A model generated the notes under the pieces. The model ran no database searches. It was not told the origin of the DNA and worked only from the letters and a program-made list of their open reading frames with translations. The position numbers and the translations under genes are program-made. From NCBI GenBank assembly GCA_910579225.1, contig CAJTTI010000024.1:1-55703 (forward strand): a DNA stretch of 55,703 nucleotides, in the 5' to 3' direction. Numbering within the stretch: the first letter of the stretch is position 1; every line of letters begins with the position of its first letter. Positions 52,945 to 55,703 of this stretch are shown here, one piece after another. The DNA comes from an uncultured Lachnospiraceae bacterium (GTDB lineage: Bacteria; Bacillota; Clostridia; Lachnospirales; Lachnospiraceae).

Positions 52945-53942
52945 GAATTCTGGTCTACGATGTGGCGGCAGACAGCGGTGGGGCCGTGACGGTGTTAAAA
53001 AGCTTCTATGAAGAGTTCTGCCGGGATTTATCCAACGAATATGTGCTGGTACTGAGTGTGGTAAAACTTCCGGAGAAAGATCATATTCGGGTGCTGAATT
53101 ATCCATGGATTAAAAAAAGTCCTCTCCACCGTCTGTATTTCGATCATTTTACAGCGCACAGACTTGTGAAAAAATACGGAATCGACCAGGTGCTTTCGCT
53201 GCAGAATATTGAACTGCCCCATGCCGGGGTGCCACAGGAGGTATATGAACATAATGCACTGCCCTTTGCAGAGTACCGGTTCCGTCCATGGGAGGCTTTT
53301 CGACCCTGGTTTACCCAGCAGGTGCTGGGACGGATGATGATACGATCTATCCGCCGGGCCCGGAAAGTTATGGTACAGACCAATTGGATGAAGGACGAGA
53401 TTGTCCGCCGGTGCAGGATTTGCCCGGAAAAGGTGGAGGTGAAATTTCCTCCGGTGCAGATGCCAAAGACGCCTCCCTGGTGTCTGAACCGGCAGAAACC
53501 GGCGTTCTTCTATCCGGCCAATGCGGCGGCGTATAAAAATCACAAAACTTTTCTGAGAGCCTGCGAAAGACTTGCAGAGATGGGATACAGGAACTATGAA
53601 GTGATCTGGACCGTTACCGGGGAAGAAAACGACAATATCCGCAGGATACGGAGAGAAATACAGGAAAAAGAACTTCCGGTGATATTCAAAGGCCCCATGC
53701 CGAGGCAGGCGCTTTTTGAACTATATGCTTCTTCCGTTCTGGTCTTCCCATCCTACATCGAGACCGTGGGCCTGCCTCTTCTGGAAGCCCGGTCTGTGGG
53801 AGCGCCTGTCCTGGCAGCAGATTGTCTGTATGCCAGAGATCTGGTAGGCGATTATGAGCAGGCAGAGTTTTTTAATACATTTGACGACGAAAAACTGGCC
53901 CGAATGATGGAAAAATGGCTGGAACCAGAAAAAAGAAATTGA
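52941..53942 (+). CDS. GT4 family glycosyltransferase
   Basis: 333 residues. RILVYDVAADSGGAVTVLKS at the start, VYEHNALPFAEYRFRPWEAF, FFYPANAAAYKNHKTFLRA, and the donor-binding region FPSYIETVGLPLLEARSVGA near residue 274 are typical GT4 (E-x7-E) features. The ATG overlaps the stop of the two-domain oxidoreductase. Last gene of the polysaccharide locus; its stop overlaps the -35 region of the next promoter. Confidence 0.85.
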   Translation: MRILVYDVAADSGGAVTVLKSFYEEFCRDLSNEYVLVLSVVKLPEKDHIRVLNYPWIKKSPLHRLYFDHFTAHRLVKKYGIDQVLSLQNIELPHAGVPQEVYEHNALPFAEYRFRPWEAFRPWFTQQVLGRMMIRSIRRARKVMVQTNWMKDEIVRRCRICPEKVEVKFPPVQMPKTPPWCLNRQKPAFFYPANAAAYKNHKTFLRACERLAEMGYRNYEVIWTVTGEENDNIRRIRREIQEKELPVIFKGPMPRQALFELYASSVLVFPSYIETVGLPLLEARSVGAPVLAADCLYARDLVGDYEQAEFFNTFDDEKLARMMEKWLEPEKRN

Positions 53943-53967
53943 AAAGTCCGGTGAAATGGTATATATT
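53939..53967 (+). promoter_or_regulatory. Promoter of the SEC-C gene
   Basis: TTGAAA (53939-53944), 17-bp spacer, TATATT (53962-53967). The -35 box overlaps the stop of the last glycosyltransferase gene. Between it and the ribosome site lies an 8-bp inverted repeat AGAGCATG (53986-53993)/CATGCTCT (54009-54016), which could be an operator, a leader stem or a weak terminator for block 3. Confidence 0.55.
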
Positions 53968-54042
53968 AACTGTATGTTTACTGTTAGAGCATGGGGACAA
54001 CATCTGAGCATGCTCTGAAATACGAAAAAGGATGGTTCTGAA

Positions 54043-54549
54043 ATGGCATTATTAAAAGAATGGCAGAAAATTGCATATGATGAGTCAAAGGACAAGGGAG
54101 AGCTGCAGCGGTTCTGGACGAACTATTTTAAGTTGGAAAAGGGTGTGTATGAGAAACTTCTGGCAGATCCTGACACGGAAGTGAAAGGAACCGTCAAAGA
54201 ACTGGCAGAGAAATATGCTCTGAGTATCATGGAGATGACCGGTTTTCTGGACGGGATCAATGAGAGCCTTGTGGAAGAGAATCCCATTGAAGAGATGGAA
54301 GAAGATACGGTGGTCAGCCTGAAATTTGATAAGGAAAAACTGTATAAAAATATGGTGGCTGCGAAAGCAGACTGGCTGTATGATTTGCCTCAGTGGGAAC
54401 CGATATTTGACGAGGATACCAGGAAGCGGCTGTATCTGGAGCAGAAGCGCTCCGGTACGGTAGTAAAAGGGGCGAAAGTGGGACGAAACGATCCCTGTCC
54501 CTGCGGCAGCGGGAAGAAATACAAGCAGTGCTGCGGGAAAAAGGGTTAG
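54043..54549 (+). CDS. SEC-C metal-binding motif protein
   Basis: 168 residues. A helical N-terminal region of about 140 residues, then the SEC-C zinc motif: GRNDPCPCGSGKKYKQCCG at the C-terminus, as in the tail of SecA. Proteins of this kind are common in clostridia and have no firmly established role; SecB-like or chaperone functions have been suggested for relatives. AAAAAGGAT precedes the ATG, and it has its own promoter and terminator, so it is a separate unit from the polysaccharide locus. Confidence 0.85.
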   Translation: MALLKEWQKIAYDESKDKGELQRFWTNYFKLEKGVYEKLLADPDTEVKGTVKELAEKYALSIMEMTGFLDGINESLVEENPIEEMEEDTVVSLKFDKEKLYKNMVAAKADWLYDLPQWEPIFDEDTRKRLYLEQKRSGTVVKGAKVGRNDPCPCGSGKKYKQCCGKKG

Positions 54550-54578
54550 CAGGAAGATTAATAAAAAGGATGTAAAAT

Positions 54579-54618
54579 GTGGGGAGAGCCTGTTATGGAA
54601 GAAACAGACTCTCCCCAC
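54579..54618 (+). terminator. Terminator of the SEC-C gene
   Basis: GTGGGGAGAG (54579-54588) pairs perfectly with CTCTCCCCAC (54609-54618), extended inside by TGTT/AACA. The downstream stretch is T-rich but interrupted (TATTATATTTG). Confidence 0.65.
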
Positions 54619-54689
54619 TATTATATTTGCCTCCGTCATATCAAAAAAATAACACGACATAACGTTTGTCGTATATGGAAGGAGAACTG

Positions 54690-54698
54690 TGGTATACT
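54690..54698 (+). promoter_or_regulatory. Possible extended -10 promoter of the HTH gene
   Basis: TGG followed by TATACT (54693-54698) makes an extended -10; a TTGTCG lies 21 bp upstream, too far for an ideal -35. The transcript would carry the two hairpins at 54745-54860 as a leader of about 200 bases. Confidence 0.35.
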
Positions 54699-54744
54699 CT
54701 GTGTAAAAGAGTTTTGGAACCTTGCCAAGAAAATTGAATCAAAG

Positions 54745-54860
54745 ACCCCGCTGCAAGCAACAGGGTATCAAACTTGCAGCGCTGCAGAGCAGCGGGGTAT
54801 TTGACCCTCGCGGCAGTCGCCAAATGTCTGCAAGCAGCCACTTGGCTCGTTGCCCGCGGG
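54745..54860 (+). repeat. Hairpin-rich intergenic element
   Basis: The 363-bp gap between the SEC-C and HTH genes holds two stems beyond the terminator. The first is a perfect 10-bp stem ACCCCGCTGC (54745-54754)/GCAGCGGGGT (54789-54798), with an alternative inner pairing GCAAG (54753-54757)/CTTGC (54773-54777). The second is CCCTCGCGG (54805-54813) with CCGCGGG (54854-54860), one bulge. I recall similar GC-rich elements being frequent between genes in Lachnospiraceae, but cannot confirm it here. No reading frame is supported. Confidence 0.5.
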
Positions 54861-54912
54861 AATAAACAGAGTATTTTGGCAGTCGTTGAAAAACATGTAG
54901 AGGACAAAAAAT

Positions 54913-55479
54913 ATGGAAGAGAGAATGGAGCGGATTGAAAGGCAGCTGCGGCTGTATGAGCTGGTGTGCGGTTATGCGATCACGGGCTTCAGGGCCATAG
55001 AGGAAGCGTTTCCGGGCATGGGCAGGCGGATGATCCAGAGAGATCTGAAGGATCTGAAGGACGCGGGACTGGTCAGCGTGAACTATGTAAGAAAAGCCAA
55101 AGGCTACATAAAAGAAAAACAGAGGCCGGAGTTCAACGAGGACATCGCTCCCCGCAGGAAGGCTCATTTGAAAAGACTGAACCGGATCGGAAAGCTGATG
55201 AGTGAGCTGTACAACGAAGACATTCCGCTTTGGGAGAAAAAGGATAACGAGGAAGAGGGGGATGTAAAGGAATATGTGACGTCCAAAGATTCCTACAACG
55301 AACTGTTCCCAGGTCTGTCGGAGCGGACGAGACAGAGAGATTTTGAAGTCCTCCGCAGACTTGGGTATCAGGTCACCTATGATCACCGGGACCGCTGCTT
55401 CATCCAGGAGGAATTCAATATGGGCTGGATGGAAGCGCCGAAGGTGATCGACGACGATTATCTGAACGGAACCTGGTAG
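54913..55479 (+). CDS. Helix-turn-helix DNA-binding protein
   Basis: 188 residues, no membrane segment. The N-terminal part (RLYELVCGYAITGFRAIEEAF, then MIQRDLKDLKDAGLVSVNYV) looks like a winged helix of the DeoR/HTH_11 kind, in which RDLKDL is the recognition helix. A second region (YNELFPGLSERTRQRDFEVLRRLGY) repeats this pattern, so it may carry two HTH units. No ligand or WYL domain is visible. AGAGGA lies eight bases upstream of the ATG. Its target is unknown; it could act on the preceding leader or on the polysaccharide locus. Confidence 0.7.
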   Translation: MEERMERIERQLRLYELVCGYAITGFRAIEEAFPGMGRRMIQRDLKDLKDAGLVSVNYVRKAKGYIKEKQRPEFNEDIAPRRKAHLKRLNRIGKLMSELYNEDIPLWEKKDNEEEGDVKEYVTSKDSYNELFPGLSERTRQRDFEVLRRLGYQVTYDHRDRCFIQEEFNMGWMEAPKVIDDDYLNGTW

Positions 55480-55480
55480 G

Positions 55481-55703
55481 GAAGTTGCGGAACTGTAAAC
55501 ACAGCAACGAACCGGAAAAGCCCCGGGAGGATTTGCAGACACGTAGGTGGCTGAAAATGCTCCCAGACGGTGGGGCTTTGCAGGGAAGTTGCGGAACTGT
55601 AAACACAGCAACGAACCGGAAAAGCCCCGGGAGGATTTGCAGACACGTAGGTGGCTGAAAATGCTCCCAGACGGTGGGGCTTTGCAGGGAAGTTGCGGAA
55701 CTT
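55481..55703 (+). repeat. 104-bp direct repeat, two full units plus the start of a third
   Basis: Units begin at 55481, 55585 and 55689 (the last cut by the window end). The two full copies appear identical. Each holds an outer stem AAGCCCC/GGGGCTT, an inner stem GGGAG/CTCCC and a small CAC-GTAG-GTG hairpin. They belong to the same family as the elements at 32682-32790 and 47675-47784. The array starts directly after the HTH stop and runs out of the window. Confidence 0.9.

Noticed and set aside
54739..55611. 290-codon minus-strand frame over the HTH gene and the tandem repeat
   Set aside because: Its N-terminal part is only the translated 104-bp repeat, repeated in three frames; the plus-strand HTH protein has a ribosome site and sensible fold.
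55481..55703. CRISPR array at the right edge
   Set aside because: The 104-bp units follow each other without spacers, are too long, and are related to single dispersed elements.
1..55703. Prophage, transposase, tRNA or rRNA genes
   Set aside because: No integrase, transposase, terminal inverted repeats, tRNA cloverleaf or rRNA sequence was recognised in the window.

Overview
The window is 55.7 kb of a mid-GC Gram-positive chromosome, most likely a gut Lachnospiraceae-type Firmicute. The reasons are strong GGAG/GAGG ribosome binding sites at nearly every gene, TTGnnn-N17-TAnnnT promoters, EpsG-type and other polytopic polysaccharide enzymes, and a SEC-C protein typical of these genomes. No taxon marker is present, so this is an inference. 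No tRNA, rRNA, insertion sequence or CRISPR array was seen.

Almost the whole window (about 0.5 to 54 kb) is one very large cell-surface polysaccharide locus. Left edge (1-5.6 kb): the end of a coiled-coil repeat protein; a GtrII-type membrane glucosyltransferase (minus); a thymidylate kinase (plus); and a minus-strand operon of a GtrB-type glycosyltransferase, an FdtB-like aminotransferase and an FdtA-like dTDP-ketosugar isomerase, which suggests a dTDP-3-amino-3,6-dideoxyhexose. Block 1 (5.77-18.26 kb, plus): two polytopic membrane proteins (one Wzy-like), a MurJ-like and a Wzx-like flippase, four glycosyltransferases, and a three-gene cassette (nucleotidyltransferase/kinase fusion, HAD phosphatase, nucleotidyltransferase) that looks dedicated to an unidentified NDP-activated residue.

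Block 2 (18.35-42.41 kb, plus) starts with a WbpM/PglF-type 4,6-dehydratase, a PglE-like aminotransferase and a PglC-like phosphoglycosyltransferase. A FemAB-like transferase, two GT4 enzymes, a second PglC-like enzyme, a PLP lyase and an ATP-grasp ligase follow. Then comes the most interesting segment (28-36.4 kb): a WlbA-like UDP-sugar 3-dehydrogenase, an LpxD-like N-acyltransferase, a DltA-like adenylation enzyme, a PLP amino-acid decarboxylase, a stand-alone carrier protein, a WlbC/WbpE-like 3-aminotransferase, a GT4 and UDP-GlcNAc 2-epimerase (WecB). I infer that the carrier-protein module makes a decarboxylated aminoacyl thioester and that the LpxD-like enzyme places it on the 3-amino group of a UDP-uronic acid. 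EpsG and several GT-C-like membrane proteins end the block.

Block 3 (43.41-53.94 kb, plus) has its own polyprenyl phosphoglycosyltransferase, two GT4 enzymes, a heparinase II/III-family protein, WecC (UDP-ManNAc dehydrogenase), a GT-C-like gene broken by two compensating frameshifts, and a two-domain oxidoreductase. A single GT2 gene on the minus strand separates blocks 2 and 3. The right edge (54-55.7 kb) has a SEC-C protein, hairpin-rich intergenic DNA, an HTH protein and a 104-bp tandem repeat. That repeat is related to two single copies inside the operons (32.7 and 47.7 kb), and their stems vary in a compensatory way, as expected of a structured RNA element.

Start codons were chosen by ribosome binding site and family fit, and several differ from the longest possible reading frame.
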